Source: JAKZVK01 sp965248255 (GTDB lineage: Bacteria; Acidobacteriota; Terriglobia; Bryobacterales; UBA6623). Taken from it: 64,000 nt of DNA. The stretch covers positions 1,426,001 to 1,490,000 of the forward strand of contig CBDFIW010000003.1 of the NCBI GenBank assembly GCA_965248255.1, given 5' to 3'. Numbering within the stretch: the first letter of the stretch is position 1; every line of letters begins with the position of its first letter. The notes beneath the pieces were generated by a model, which made no database searches, had not been told where the DNA came from, and saw only the letters and a list, made by a program, of their open reading frames with translations. The position numbers were made by a program, and so were the translations under genes. Shown here piece by piece: positions 23,997-33,627 of the stretch.

Positions 23997-26393
23997 ATGC
24001 CATCATCGATCATCAGGTTGTCGTTCTGCTTTGCGGCGACGGCCCTGCTCTCGGTCGCGCTGTACGCGCAGTCGATTGAAGGAACTGTGACCGACCCGGA
24101 TGGGATCCCGGTCGCCGGGACCAAGATCGAGGTTCTGGAAGCCGGCCTCGATACGTGGGCCGACGCCTACGGCGACTTCACTCTCCCGGGCCTCCCGACG
24201 GGAACGCACACCGTGCGGGCCCTCTCCAAGGACTTTGCGCCGATCGAGGTGCGGTCTCAAGTCCGCCGCGGGATGTCCACTCGGCTCGACATCCAGTTCA
24301 CGCAGGTCCGCACCGCCATCACGACCATCGAGGTCGTTGGAGAGTCGGAGATCGCACTGCAAGAGATCCCGGGCTCGGTTCACTTGGTATCAAGAGAGGA
24401 ACTACTGCACTCGCATCCGATCGACGCCAACGAGGTCTTGAAGCGGGTCCCCGGGATCACTCTGCGGGAAGACTCGGGCCCCATGGCCATGCGTCTCAAT
24501 GTCGGACTGCGAGGACTCAACCCCGACCGCAGCCGCAAAGTGCTCATGCTCGAGGACGGCATTCCGATCTCCTTGGCGCCTTACGGGGAGCCTGAGATGT
24601 ACTACTCGCCTCCGATCGACCGCATGCGGCGTGTCGAGGTCCTCAAGGGCAGCGGCCAGATCGCCCACGGGCCGCAGACCGTCGGCGGGGTGATCAACTT
24701 CGTTACACCCGATCCGCCGCCGAAGACCCATGGTGATATCGACATCGAAGGCGGGCAGCGAGGCTTCTTTGCCGGACAGGCCTCGTTGGGCGGCAGCAAT
24801 GAGGATCAGTCGGCCGGCTGGTTCGTCAACTACCTCCGCAAGCAAGGCGATGGCTGGCGGGATTTCCACTTCAACATCAACGACGCGTTGGCCAAGTTCA
24901 CTCTCAAGCCGAACGACAAACACACTTTCAGCGTCAAAGGGGGCGTCTACGACGAGCGCTCCAACTCCACCTATCTCGGGCTCACCTTGCCGATGTTTCT
25001 CAGCGATCCGGACCAGAACGCCGTGCCGGGTGACGATCTGAGAGTCCGCCGCTATTCCGGCTCGCTATCTCACAACTATGCCGTGAACCCGCGGGCGATC
25101 TGGAACACTACGGTCTTCGCCTATAACACGGTCCGCAACTGGGGCCGCCAGGACTGGGATCGTACGGACCAAGGCCGGAACTACCTCGGCATTGTCGGCG
25201 ACCCGTCCGTCCCCGGCGGCGCGGTGTTCCTGCGTGACTCCGCCGGGAACCGCAATCGTGAATTCAACGTCTTCGGCGTGCAAAGCGGCGCGAAGATGGA
25301 GCACGAACTCGGCGGGATTCGCAACAGCCTCGACTTCGGCGTCCGCTATATCTACGAACGGGCCGACGACCAGCGCATCGACGGCAAAGGCTTCCGCGCC
25401 CGTTCCGGAACCCTTCGAGATGACGAAGACCGCTTTGGCCAAGCATTCTCGGCCCACGTGCAGAACCGTTTTCACTTCGGCGATCGTGTCATCCTCACGC
25501 CCGGCGTGCGCTTAGAGCACTACACCCAGGAGCGGCATATCCTATGGCAGCGAGTGGCGCAGCCCGACGGCAGCCGGGTGCCCGCCAACGTCGATGTCCG
25601 CAACGAACGCACCATCACCAAGGCTGCACCCGGACTCGGCTTGTCGGTCAAAACCACCGAAGTGGTGACGCTGTTCACGGGGATCCATCGTGGCTTCGCT
25701 CCGCCACGAACCAAGATCGCCATCACGAGTGGCGGAGATTCTCTCGATCTCGATGCCGAGCTGAGCTGGAATTACGAGGCCGGCGCGCGTTTCAAACTCC
25801 ATCGCGCGGTCCACGGCGAAGCCACCTACTTCCGCATGGACTTCGAGAATCAAATCATCACCGCGGCCGAGTCGGGCGGAGCGACGACAACGCTTGTCAA
25901 CGGAGGGGAAACGCTTCACCAGGGTTTCGAGAGCAGCTTGCGCGTGAATTGGGACCAAGTCGTGGACAGTCCGCTGGTGGTCTACACCGACCTTCGCCAC
26001 ATGTACCTTGGGACGGCGGAGTTCACGAGCAATGCGCTGTTCGGAGGCAATCGGCTACCGTACGCTCCCAACAACACCTTCTCTTTTATCTTGGGCGTCC
26101 GGCAGCGGCAGGGCTTCGGGTTCCAGATTGACGTGAGCCGCGTCGGCGACCAGTTTGGCGACAACAACGAGACCGTGGCTCCCTCCAACGACGGCGCCAT
26201 CGGCCTGTTGCCCGCGTATACAGTCTGGAACCTGACCGCCGATTACTCGATCCGCCGGGAGCGGTTTGAGATTACGCCCTATTTCTCAATGAAGAACTTG
26301 GCGGATGAACTCTACATTGCTTCGCGTGCGCCCCAGGGGATCCAGCCCGGGCTCTTCCGCCAGGCCAACGCAGGCGTTCGCTTCAGCTTCTGA
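23997..26393 (+). CDS. TonB-dependent outer-membrane receptor
   Basis: 798 residues from the ATG at 23997; an upstream TTG frame would add 25 non-signal residues, so I prefer 23997, where the signal peptide IIRLSFCFAATALLSVALYA begins. Residues ~27-105 are a carboxypeptidase-regulatory-like beta domain (EGTVTDPDGIPVAGTKIEVL). The plug follows (VLKRVPGITLREDSG, GLNPDRSRKVLMLEDGIPI, VGGVINFVTPDPP), then a 22-strand barrel ending in RFSF, the terminal aromatic used by the BAM machine. The plug is of the FecA type, which takes up iron-citrate-like ligands, but that is only a hint; other ligands such as cobalamin or sugars cannot be excluded. The predicted promoter lies at 23864. Confidence 0.9.
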   Translation: MPSSIIRLSFCFAATALLSVALYAQSIEGTVTDPDGIPVAGTKIEVLEAGLDTWADAYGDFTLPGLPTGTHTVRALSKDFAPIEVRSQVRRGMSTRLDIQFTQVRTAITTIEVVGESEIALQEIPGSVHLVSREELLHSHPIDANEVLKRVPGITLREDSGPMAMRLNVGLRGLNPDRSRKVLMLEDGIPISLAPYGEPEMYYSPPIDRMRRVEVLKGSGQIAHGPQTVGGVINFVTPDPPPKTHGDIDIEGGQRGFFAGQASLGGSNEDQSAGWFVNYLRKQGDGWRDFHFNINDALAKFTLKPNDKHTFSVKGGVYDERSNSTYLGLTLPMFLSDPDQNAVPGDDLRVRRYSGSLSHNYAVNPRAIWNTTVFAYNTVRNWGRQDWDRTDQGRNYLGIVGDPSVPGGAVFLRDSAGNRNREFNVFGVQSGAKMEHELGGIRNSLDFGVRYIYERADDQRIDGKGFRARSGTLRDDEDRFGQAFSAHVQNRFHFGDRVILTPGVRLEHYTQERHILWQRVAQPDGSRVPANVDVRNERTITKAAPGLGLSVKTTEVVTLFTGIHRGFAPPRTKIAITSGGDSLDLDAELSWNYEAGARFKLHRAVHGEATYFRMDFENQIITAAESGGATTTLVNGGETLHQGFESSLRVNWDQVVDSPLVVYTDLRHMYLGTAEFTSNALFGGNRLPYAPNNTFSFILGVRQRQGFGFQIDVSRVGDQFGDNNETVAPSNDGAIGLLPAYTVWNLTADYSIRRERFEITPYFSMKNLADELYIASRAPQGIQPGLFRQANAGVRFSF

Positions 26394-26819
26394 CCTCGAC
26401 GCGAACACCGCACTTAGCGATGATGACCTACTACTAGCCTCCAGAAGTTCGAGTGCTTATGAGGAGCGCTAGATCGGGCGTGGCCCGCGCCTCTGGCGGG
26501 CAGGACCGACGTCCTCGCCGGTCTTCTCCCCGTACCTAGAGCAGCGGGCTGTGCAGGGAGAGACGTCGACCCGTAGGTCGACACTGCCGGCCAGGAGGCC
26601 CGCGCCACAAGGCGTGCTCCGTAGTTTCATTCGTGCGCTAACTCGTGAAATAAAGCACTACGGGATTGCAGGATCCTGCACGAAAGACACTAATTATCTA
26701 TCCACAAAACCCCTGCCCGCCGCGGCAAAAAGCGCCAGCGCACCGGATGTCCCCTTTTGCCGCTTGAAGGAGGCTGGATTCTGTTATACGCTCAGCCCAT
26801 CAATCGCTGCGAGTAGAAC
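26394..26819. other. Intergenic, holds a 14-bp palindrome
   Basis: 426 bases with no gene. A perfect palindrome TGCAGGATCCTGCA at 26667-26680 lies about 140 bases before the next gene and could be a regulator site. The stretch around 26640-26710 is AT-richer than its flanks. Confidence 0.4.
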
Positions 26820-28280
26820 ATGAATCCGGAATCAGAAGCAATCAACCCCGAGTATCCTGAGGACATGCTGCAGGGCGAAAGACCGCTCCAATCCTGGAAG
26901 GAGATCGCTGCCTACCTGGAGAGGGACGCACGAACAGCTCGGCGCTGGGAGCAAGCCGAGGCCCTTCCGGTCCGCCGCCACCGCGCCGGGCCGCGCTCGA
27001 GCGTCTACGCCTACCCGAGTGAGATCGACGCGTGGCGGGCTGCGCGGGAGCCAAGGGCAACGGCCGCGTCGCATTCTGTGGGTTGGAGACGCCAGTTGGT
27101 CCCAGCAACGGTGACCGCGGTTACTTTGATTGTGGCTGCCTGGATCGTCGCTCAGAGCCCGATCTTGAACCCGCCTGATCCGCTGGTCGAAGCCGCCAGC
27201 GTCAGCGGCCCTCAACTCAGGCAGATCTGGAGTGGAGATGAGGTAGATGATGTTCTCGGGCACCTCTCACCCGACGGTCGGTACCTTTCCTACATTCACT
27301 GGGAAACCGGAGATCTGGCGGTTCGGGACCTAGAGACCAGGGAGAATCGCTTGCTGACCGACAAGGGGCCGTGGAATGACAGCGTCGAATTTGCCCTCGA
27401 ACCAATCTTCTCGGCCGACGGGAAACGCATCGCTTACACGTGGTGGAACGAGGCGGACGAACGGTATGAACTGCGCACCGTAGCTCTCGAAGCCGGTTCG
27501 ACCAGTGCCGAACCACTCGTCATCTATAACAACGAAAGCGAAGAGGTGCGCTACCTTGTGCCGTCGTCGTGGTTCCCCGACGGCGACAAGCTTCTGCTGA
27601 GCCTATGGCGCGAAGATAACTCCAGTCAGGTTGCCATCCTGTCCCTTAAGGACGGCTCGCTCCAGCCCGTCCGGTCTCTGGAATGGAGCGGGCTGCAAAG
27701 CGCCAAACTTTCGCCTGACGGCCGCTGGATCGCCTACGACGCGACACCCTCTACTGAGGAAGAACAGACAGAGATTTCAGTGCTGTCAGTCGATGGCAGT
27801 CGCGAAAACAAGGTTGTCGAACACCCTGCCTTCGACGACATCCTCACATGGACGCCGGGCGGCGAGGGTCTGCTGTTCCGCAGCGATCGGACTGGCGAGG
27901 AGGCGCTCTGGCACGTCTCAGTCGTTGACGGCAGGCCCGCGGGTGAGCCTGAACTGCTTCGCGCCCCGTTTGAAGTAGCACGGCCGGTCGGCATGTCGCC
28001 TTCCGGTGATCTCTACTACGGGGTCCGTACCGGCGATCACGATGTCTACGTCGCCTCCGTCGACTTCGAGACGGGCCAACTGATCCACCAACCCGTCAAA
28101 CCGATTCAAAGATACATCGGCAAGAATGTTTGGCCCAGTTGGTCAACCGACGGAAAACACCTTGCTTACCTATCCTTGCGTCGAAATCGCAGTCGGCGAG
28201 GATACAAGTATCCGACGCTGGTGATTCGATCGGCGGAATCGGGGAAAGAGCGCGATTTCGACCTATTGACTCCCGCATAA
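26820..28280 (+). CDS. HTH regulator with membrane anchor and beta-propeller sensor, truncated by IS
   Basis: 486 codons as read, of which the last few come from the IS. Residues 25-55 are a helix-turn-helix, SWKEIAAYLERDARTARRWE, of the type common in Acidobacteriota regulators. Residues 93-112 are a membrane helix, and 120-480 are a TolB/WD40-like beta-propeller with repeated DGRYLSYIHW-, DGKRIAYTWW-, DGRWIAYDAT- and DGKHLAYLSL-like blades. So DNA binding is inside and the sensor outside. The IS630 element at 28266 cuts the frame after RDFD; without it the frame would go on only 16 codons (to a stop at 29419-29421), so the intact gene may already have lost its end. Its target genes are unknown; the TonB receptor at 23997 is the nearest. 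Confidence 0.75.
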   Translation: MNPESEAINPEYPEDMLQGERPLQSWKEIAAYLERDARTARRWEQAEALPVRRHRAGPRSSVYAYPSEIDAWRAAREPRATAASHSVGWRRQLVPATVTAVTLIVAAWIVAQSPILNPPDPLVEAASVSGPQLRQIWSGDEVDDVLGHLSPDGRYLSYIHWETGDLAVRDLETRENRLLTDKGPWNDSVEFALEPIFSADGKRIAYTWWNEADERYELRTVALEAGSTSAEPLVIYNNESEEVRYLVPSSWFPDGDKLLLSLWREDNSSQVAILSLKDGSLQPVRSLEWSGLQSAKLSPDGRWIAYDATPSTEEEQTEISVLSVDGSRENKVVEHPAFDDILTWTPGGEGLLFRSDRTGEEALWHVSVVDGRPAGEPELLRAPFEVARPVGMSPSGDLYYGVRTGDHDVYVASVDFETGQLIHQPVKPIQRYIGKNVWPSWSTDGKHLAYLSLRRNRSRRGYKYPTLVIRSAESGKERDFDLLTPA

Positions 28281-29359
28281 TATAGAGTCAGTCAAAACAA
28301 AGAGAAGACTGTTTCCAGAAGGCCGTGATCAAACGCGGTTTGCGGTACATGCGGCGGAGTGCCTTGCGGGCCCGCTCGTTCAGCTCGCCGTACTCTTTCG
28401 GACAGACGTTCGGCAACTCGTGCTGCTTCCAGTAAGCCCAGATGTATTCCACCGGATTCAACTCCGGCGCATAGGGTGGCAAGTACTCGGTTGCGATGTG
28501 GCCTTCGGAGAGTTCGATGAACTCTTGCACCAGGCGGCTACGGTGCGCCGGCAGCCGATCCCAGACGATCAGCAGCGGGCGATCGATATGACGTACCAAC
28601 GCCTTGAGAAAGTCGGTCACTTGCTCTTTGCCGATCGCACCGGGATAGAGCCGGAAGTAGAAGTTACGCAGCGTCAGCCCCGCCGAGACGGAAAGCTTCT
28701 CCCAGTTGAAGTTAAACTGCAGCACCGGTGTTTGGCCACGTGGCGCCCAGGTGCGGCAGCGATGCGGCTTCTGACTCAATCCGCTTTCGTCGATGAAGAC
28801 GAGCGTACGGCCTTCGTTTTGGGCTTTTTTTTAATGCGCTTCCAGGTCTTGCGCTTCCAGGTGCGGATCCGCTCTTCGTTGCGCTCGCGCGCCTTTCCGG
28901 CCGGGCGTTGCGGGCTCCAGTCGAGCGCTCGCAGGATCTTCCAGGCGTGGCCTGCGTGGTATGCGACCCCGAACTCGTCTCCGATCAGCCGAGCCACCCG
29001 CGGACAGCTCCACAGGGGCGTTGGGAAGCCGTGGGCTTCCGGGCCTTCCAGCAGCAGCGACGTCAGGCGTTCGCGTTGTGCGGCATCGAGGAGCGGCTTG
29101 CGTCCGGCGCGCCCGGCCTGGCGGAGTCCGGCCGCACCCTGCTCGCGGTATTGCCGCCGCCACTCACTGACGGTTTGGCGAGCGACGTTCAGCCGTCTCG
29201 CCGTCTCGGACTGATTGTGGCCTTGGTGGAGCAGCCGCATCGCTTCGAAACGGCGCTTCTCCAGCGCCTTGAAATCCCGCTTCACACCTTTGGGGTTGCC
29301 CATACATATATAGATGCTCCACACTATCAAAAAGTGTCATAATAATTTGCGGGATTCAA
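28266..29359 (-). mobile_element. IS630-family insertion sequence, copy 1
   Basis: 1094 bp bounded by TA on both sides (28264-28265 and 29360-29361), the TA target duplication of IS630 elements. Imperfect terminal repeats read TTGACTCCCGCATAATA at the left end and, on the other strand at the right, TTGAATCCCGCAAATTATT. Nearly identical to copy 2 at 31294-32387 and in the opposite orientation. It truncates the regulator gene at 26820. Confidence 0.9.
28288..29303 (-). CDS. IS630 transposase, two frames joined by -1 frameshift
   Basis: Reading starts at ATG 29303 (MGNPKGVKRDFKALEKRRFE). The first frame encodes a helix-turn-helix domain (HNQSETARRLNVARQTVSEW) and ends at 28776. A run of eight A on the minus strand holds the -1 slippery site A-AAA-AAG (28830-28824). 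After slipping, the second frame continues with AQNEGRTLVFIDESG, giving the first catalytic Asp, and runs to 28288 with LIVWDRLPAHRS (second Asp) and LPPYAPELNPVEYIW (Glu), the DDE triad. Fused length is 338 residues, normal for IS630. Without the shift only a ~175-residue DNA-binding protein is made. Confidence 0.88.
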
Positions 29360-29610
29360 TAGGGCCGCGGCCCAGGGCTGTTTCCATTCCCCCTCGCCCC
29401 TGCCGGGGCTCCCTGTCATGAGGGCGCCGAGTTCCCACGGCTTGCGCCGTGGGCTACTTTCACACGTCCGCTTCACGGACTAGGCTCCCCTGTTGCCGCG
29501 GAGCTTACGGACGGATCGGGGCCCGAACGTGCCGCCAAGGCGGCCCGAATCCGCCCGCCGGGAATCGGTTCGCCTGCCGCTTCCACTATGATTGGGAATC
29601 GGTGCGAACC
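29360..29610. other. Spacer with double-hairpin repeat
   Basis: 251 bases between IS copy 1 and the next gene. At 29434-29480 lies a member of the double-hairpin family in reverse orientation: a CCCACGG...CCGTGGG stem and a GTCCGC...ACGGAC-type stem. See copies at 35027 and 41404. Confidence 0.5.
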
Positions 29611-31326
29611 ATGTGCGGAAGAACGCTCGGACACCCTTCTACTCGAACCTTCATCTGCTGGCTGGCACTTGTTTCAACGTTGCCCCTGGCCGCGCAGCAG
29701 CGCTTCCGGATTCGCTTCGGTGGCGCCGACGCCGCGGTTGTTGATTGGAGCGGCAGTGTCTCCGCTGAGTCGGGCCGCGCCACGATTGTCAGCTCCTATC
29801 ACTTCGGCCCTGGCGAGACGTTCGCCGAATCTTCCTGGAAGTGTGGAAACCAGTGGGGCGGCAAACTCCAGATGGAGCCGAAGGATGCCGCCGATTTCCC
29901 ACCAACACGCTGGAAGGGTGTGGTCGTCGATGTCGAAGACGGCGCTCAAACCCGCATTTCCCTCAAGACCGAGCAGGGGAACGCGGAGTTCCGCACCGGC
30001 GACGTGCGCTATCAAGAAACCCTGAAACGGCTCGACGGTCGAATCCGCATCGAACGTGTTCCCGGTGCCGTGCGGATGTCCGACAGCCTTGCCGACGACG
30101 ACTACCCGGCCATGACGATCGGGCCCGACGGACGCGTGTGGGTGGCCTGGATTGCGTTTGAGAACGGCGCAGACACGGTGCAGCTTCGCTCGTCCGCTGA
30201 TGGAAAAACGTGGGACGAGCCTGTTACACTCGCCCCGCCCGGCGACTACTACCAGGTCGCTCTCATCGCGACGAAACCCAGGGCCGTCACGGCCGTCATG
30301 TCAGCCATCCGCGACGGCCGCGTCCGTCTGTACAAGGCGGAACACTCGGTCGGCGTCGCCGCCGTAGCAGAACCACTCACCAGCGGACCGGGACCCGATA
30401 CGTTTCCTCGTATGGCCGCCGCGCCGAACGGCGACGTCTATCTCGTCTACCAATCCGGAGCGAAGGGCAACACCGACATCTCGCTCATGGTTCGGCGCGG
30501 CGACGAGTGGTCCGCGCCGATCAAGGTCACCGAGCATCCGGCCAACGATTGGGAACCATCGATTGCCGTCAATGCGCGGGGGGAAGCCGCTGTCGCCTGG
30601 GACAGCTACCGCCATGGCAACTACGACATCTTTCTGCGGCGCTACATCGATGGGAAGCTTGGACCGCTGGAGCGCATCACCGCCAGTCCCGATTTCCAGG
30701 CGCACGTCAGCCTCGTCTACGACCATCGCGACCGCCTCTGGATGGCTTGGGACAACGGCGGCCCGAACTGGGGCAAGGACCACTACGGCATCAATGGCAT
30801 CCATCGAGGTGAGAGTGGCCTTTACTTCCATCGCCAAGCCCAAGTACGCGTTCTCGATCGCGGCCGCATCGCCAAGCCCGCGGCGCCCATCGATCACCGC
30901 TTTCCACCGAGCCCGATCACGGGAAGCTGGATGGCTCTGGGTCTCGAAAGCGCGCGCCGCACCTACACCGAGTACCCGCTCCTCCAAGTGGACGGAAAAG
31001 GCCGCGTATGGGCGATTCTACGAACGCGCACGCTGGGGCGTGCGAATCCCCCTTCCGTCGACGCCCGCTCGATCTTTCCGTATTGGGATTACAAGGCCAC
31101 CATGTTCGACGGCCATGGATGGACCCGGCCTGCCTGGCTCCCTTTCTCGGACGGACGCAATGAGCAACGACCCGCCGCCGCCGTCGATCAGTCTGGGAAC
31201 CTTTGGCTCGCCTCGCAAACCGACGGAAAAAGCTATCCCTCCGGCGACGCGCGTTTCTGGCAGTACGACGTCTATGCCGGCCGGGTCGACCTATTGAATC
31301 CCGCAAATTATTATGACACTTTTTGA
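29611..31326 (+). pseudogene. N-terminal half of 958-codon propeller/DUF3604 gene, split by IS630
   Basis: Start at ATG 29611 with the signal peptide FICWLALVSTLPLAAQQ. About 560 residues of native sequence reach the IS at 31294; codons after that come from the IS. The body is a sialidase-like or WD-type beta-propeller: IGPDGRVWVAWIAFENGA, AAPNGDVYLVYQSGAKGN, AVNARGEAAVAWDSYRHG, VDGKGRVWAILR, VDQSGNLWLASQTDGK. Removing the IS and one TA joins codon CTA (31291-31293) in frame with GAC at 32390, giving 958 codons with the DUF3604 half at 32390-33583. The two parts are therefore one broken gene. The propeller part could still be made and secreted. Confidence 0.85.
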
Positions 31327-32387
31327 CAGTGTGGAGCATCTATATATGTATGGGCAACCCCAAAGGTGCGAAGCGGGATTTCAAGGCGCTGGAGAAGCGC
31401 CGTTTCGAAGCGATGCGGCTGCTCCACCAAGGCCACAATCAGTCCGAGACGGCGAGACGGCTGAACGTCGCTCGCCAAACCGTCAGTGAGTGGCGGCGGC
31501 AATACCGCGAGCAGGGTGCGGCCGGACTCCGCCAGGCCGGGCGCGCCGGACGCAAGCCGCTCCTCGATGCCGCACAACGCGAACGCCTGACGTCGCTGCT
31601 GCTGGAAGGCCCGGAAGCCCACGGCTTCCCAACGCCCCTGTGGAGCTGTCCGCGGGTGGCTCGGCTGACCGGAGACGAGTTCGGGGTCGCATACCACGCA
31701 GGCCACGCCTGGAAGATCCTGCGAGCGCTCGACTGGAGCCCGCAACGCCCGGCCGGAAAGGCGCGCGAGCGCAACGAAGAGCGGATCCGCACCTGGAAGC
31801 GCAAGACCTGGAAGCGCATTAAAAAAAAGCCCAAAACGAAGGCCGTACGCTCGTCTTCATCGACGAAAGCGGATTGAGTCAGAAGCCGCATCGCTGCCGC
31901 ACCTGGGCGCCACGTGGCCAAACACCGGTGCTGCAGTTTAACTTCAACTGGGAGAAGCTTTCCGTCTCGGCGGGGCTGACGCTGCGTAACTTCTACTTCC
32001 GGCTCTATCCCGGTGCGATCGGCAAAGAGCAAGTGACCGACTTTCTCAAGGCGTTGGTACGTCATATCGATCGCCCGCTGCTGATCGTCTGGGATCGGCT
32101 GCCGGCGCACCGTAGCCGCCTGGTGCAAGAGTTCATCGAACTCTCCGAAGGCCACATCGCAACCGAGTACTTGCCACCCTATGCGCCGGAGTTGAATCCG
32201 GTGGAATACATCTGGGCTTACTGGAAGCAGCACGAGTTGCCGAACGTCTGTCCGAAAGACTACGGCGAGCTGAACGAGCGGGCCCGCAAGGCACTCCGCC
32301 GCATGTACCGCAAACCGCGTTTGATCACGGCCTTCTGGAAACAGTCTTCTCTTTGTTTTGACTGACTCTATATTATGCGGGAGTCAA
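31294..32387 (+). mobile_element. IS630-family insertion sequence, copy 2
   Basis: 1094 bp flanked by TA at 31292-31293 and 32388-32389. Left end TTGAATCCCGCAAATTATT, right end reverse complement TTGACTCCCGCATAATA. It differs from copy 1 at only a few codons (V/A near the start, I/T, E/D near the end), so transposition or duplication was recent. Both copies sit in TCGACC-TA, although in opposite orientation. It splits the 29611-33583 gene. Confidence 0.92.
31350..32365 (+). CDS. IS630 transposase, two frames joined by -1 frameshift
   Basis: Copy 2 of the transposase, starting at ATG 31350 (MGNPKGAKRDFK). The first frame stops at 31877. The A8 run at 31821-31828 gives the slippery heptamer A-AAA-AAG (31823-31829). 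The second frame then reads AQNEGRTLVFIDESGLSQK (first catalytic Asp), LIVWDRLPAH and PPYAPELNPVEYIW, ending at 32365. Only the joined 338-residue product has the full HTH plus DDE catalytic triad. A region with GC-rich stem potential follows the slip site, but I have not modelled it. Confidence 0.88.
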
Positions 32388-33583
32388 TAGACGAGGTACC
32401 GGGCGGGCAAATTGAAAGCGAGTTCTTTGTGGGCGCTGAGGACCTGCCGGCGCCTAAGATCGTCAGCGACGCAGAACCGGAGTTGCAAACCCCGCTTTGG
32501 AAAACCTACCAGATGGAGGTAGGCGGCAAGAAGTATCACGTGACTTGGGGCGACCTGCATCGCCACACCGACCTCTCCTTCGACGGCTACAGCGACGGCA
32601 GCCTTTACGATTGCTATCGCTACGCCATCGACGCCGCCCGCATGGACTTCCTGGGACCTTCTGAACATCTGTTGCCCGAAAAGGTCGATACGTCCTACCT
32701 CTGGCGCATGGTCGACAAAGCCGTCGACGTCTACAAGATCCCCGGCGTGTTCTATCCCTTGTTGAACTACGAGCGCACGGTCGCTTATCCCGACGGCCAT
32801 CGCAACATCGTGTGGCGTTCCCGTGGTTATCAGCCGGTGCGCATTAAACCGGGAGAACGCGCCAACGGCGTCGCCGAAGACGACATGCTGATGCTTTGGA
32901 AAGAGCTGCTCTCAGGCGGCGAGCAGAAAGCGATCAGCATTCCTCACACCACCGCCACGCAGATGGGAACTGACTGGCGCTACAACGATGAAGAGGCCGA
33001 GCGCCTGGTGGAGATGTTTCAAGGCAACCGGGACTCTTATGAATACTTGGGGGCGCCGCGCGGGGCGACAGCGGAAAAGATCGTCGTGGGAGGCTACATT
33101 ACTTCGGGCGAGATCCACCCCAAGGGGTTCGTCTGGAATGCTCTGGCGAAAGGCTACAAGATGGGATTCATCGCCAGCTCTGATCACCGCTCGACGCACA
33201 TGTCATACGCCGCGGTCTACACACCTGAACGCAGCTACGGAGGCATCTGGGATTCACTCCGTGCTCGCCGCACCTATGCCGCGACCGACAACATCATCGT
33301 CGATTTTCAGAGTGGGGGCCATGCGATGGGTGAGGAGTTCGCGACCAACGCCCCGCCTCGCATCGACGTGAGAATCATCGGCACGGCGAACATTCAACAG
33401 ATCGACATCATTAAAGACAATACCTTCGTCTACACGGCGCACCCTGGAGTCAGCGAAGTCAGCTTCACCTACACAGACCCCGGCATCGAGCCCGGCACGC
33501 ATTACTACTATGTGCGGGTCATCCAGGAGGATAACAACATGGCCTGGGGGAGCCCGATCTGGGTGGATTACCAGAAGAATTGA
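32388..33583 (+). pseudogene. C-terminal half of split propeller/DUF3604 gene
   Basis: Native sequence begins at GAC 32390. The apparent start ATG at 32375 lies inside the IS, so any product from it is an accidental 402-residue chain beginning MRESID. The sequence is a DUF3604 / PHP-like hydrolase: VTWGDLHRHTDLSFDGYSDG with the H-x-H pair, FLGPSEHLLPE, SGGEQKAISIPHTTATQMGT, and IASSDHRSTHMS. Such domains resemble the metal-binding PHP fold and usually work on phosphate esters. The C-terminal ~90 residues are a beta sandwich (TNAPPRIDVRIIGTANIQQI). Intact, the protein would pair a beta-propeller with this domain. Confidence 0.82.
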
Positions 33584-33627
33584 GCCGGACCGCGCAACCG
33601 AGTTTCACGGAACACGCCGGCGGTCGC

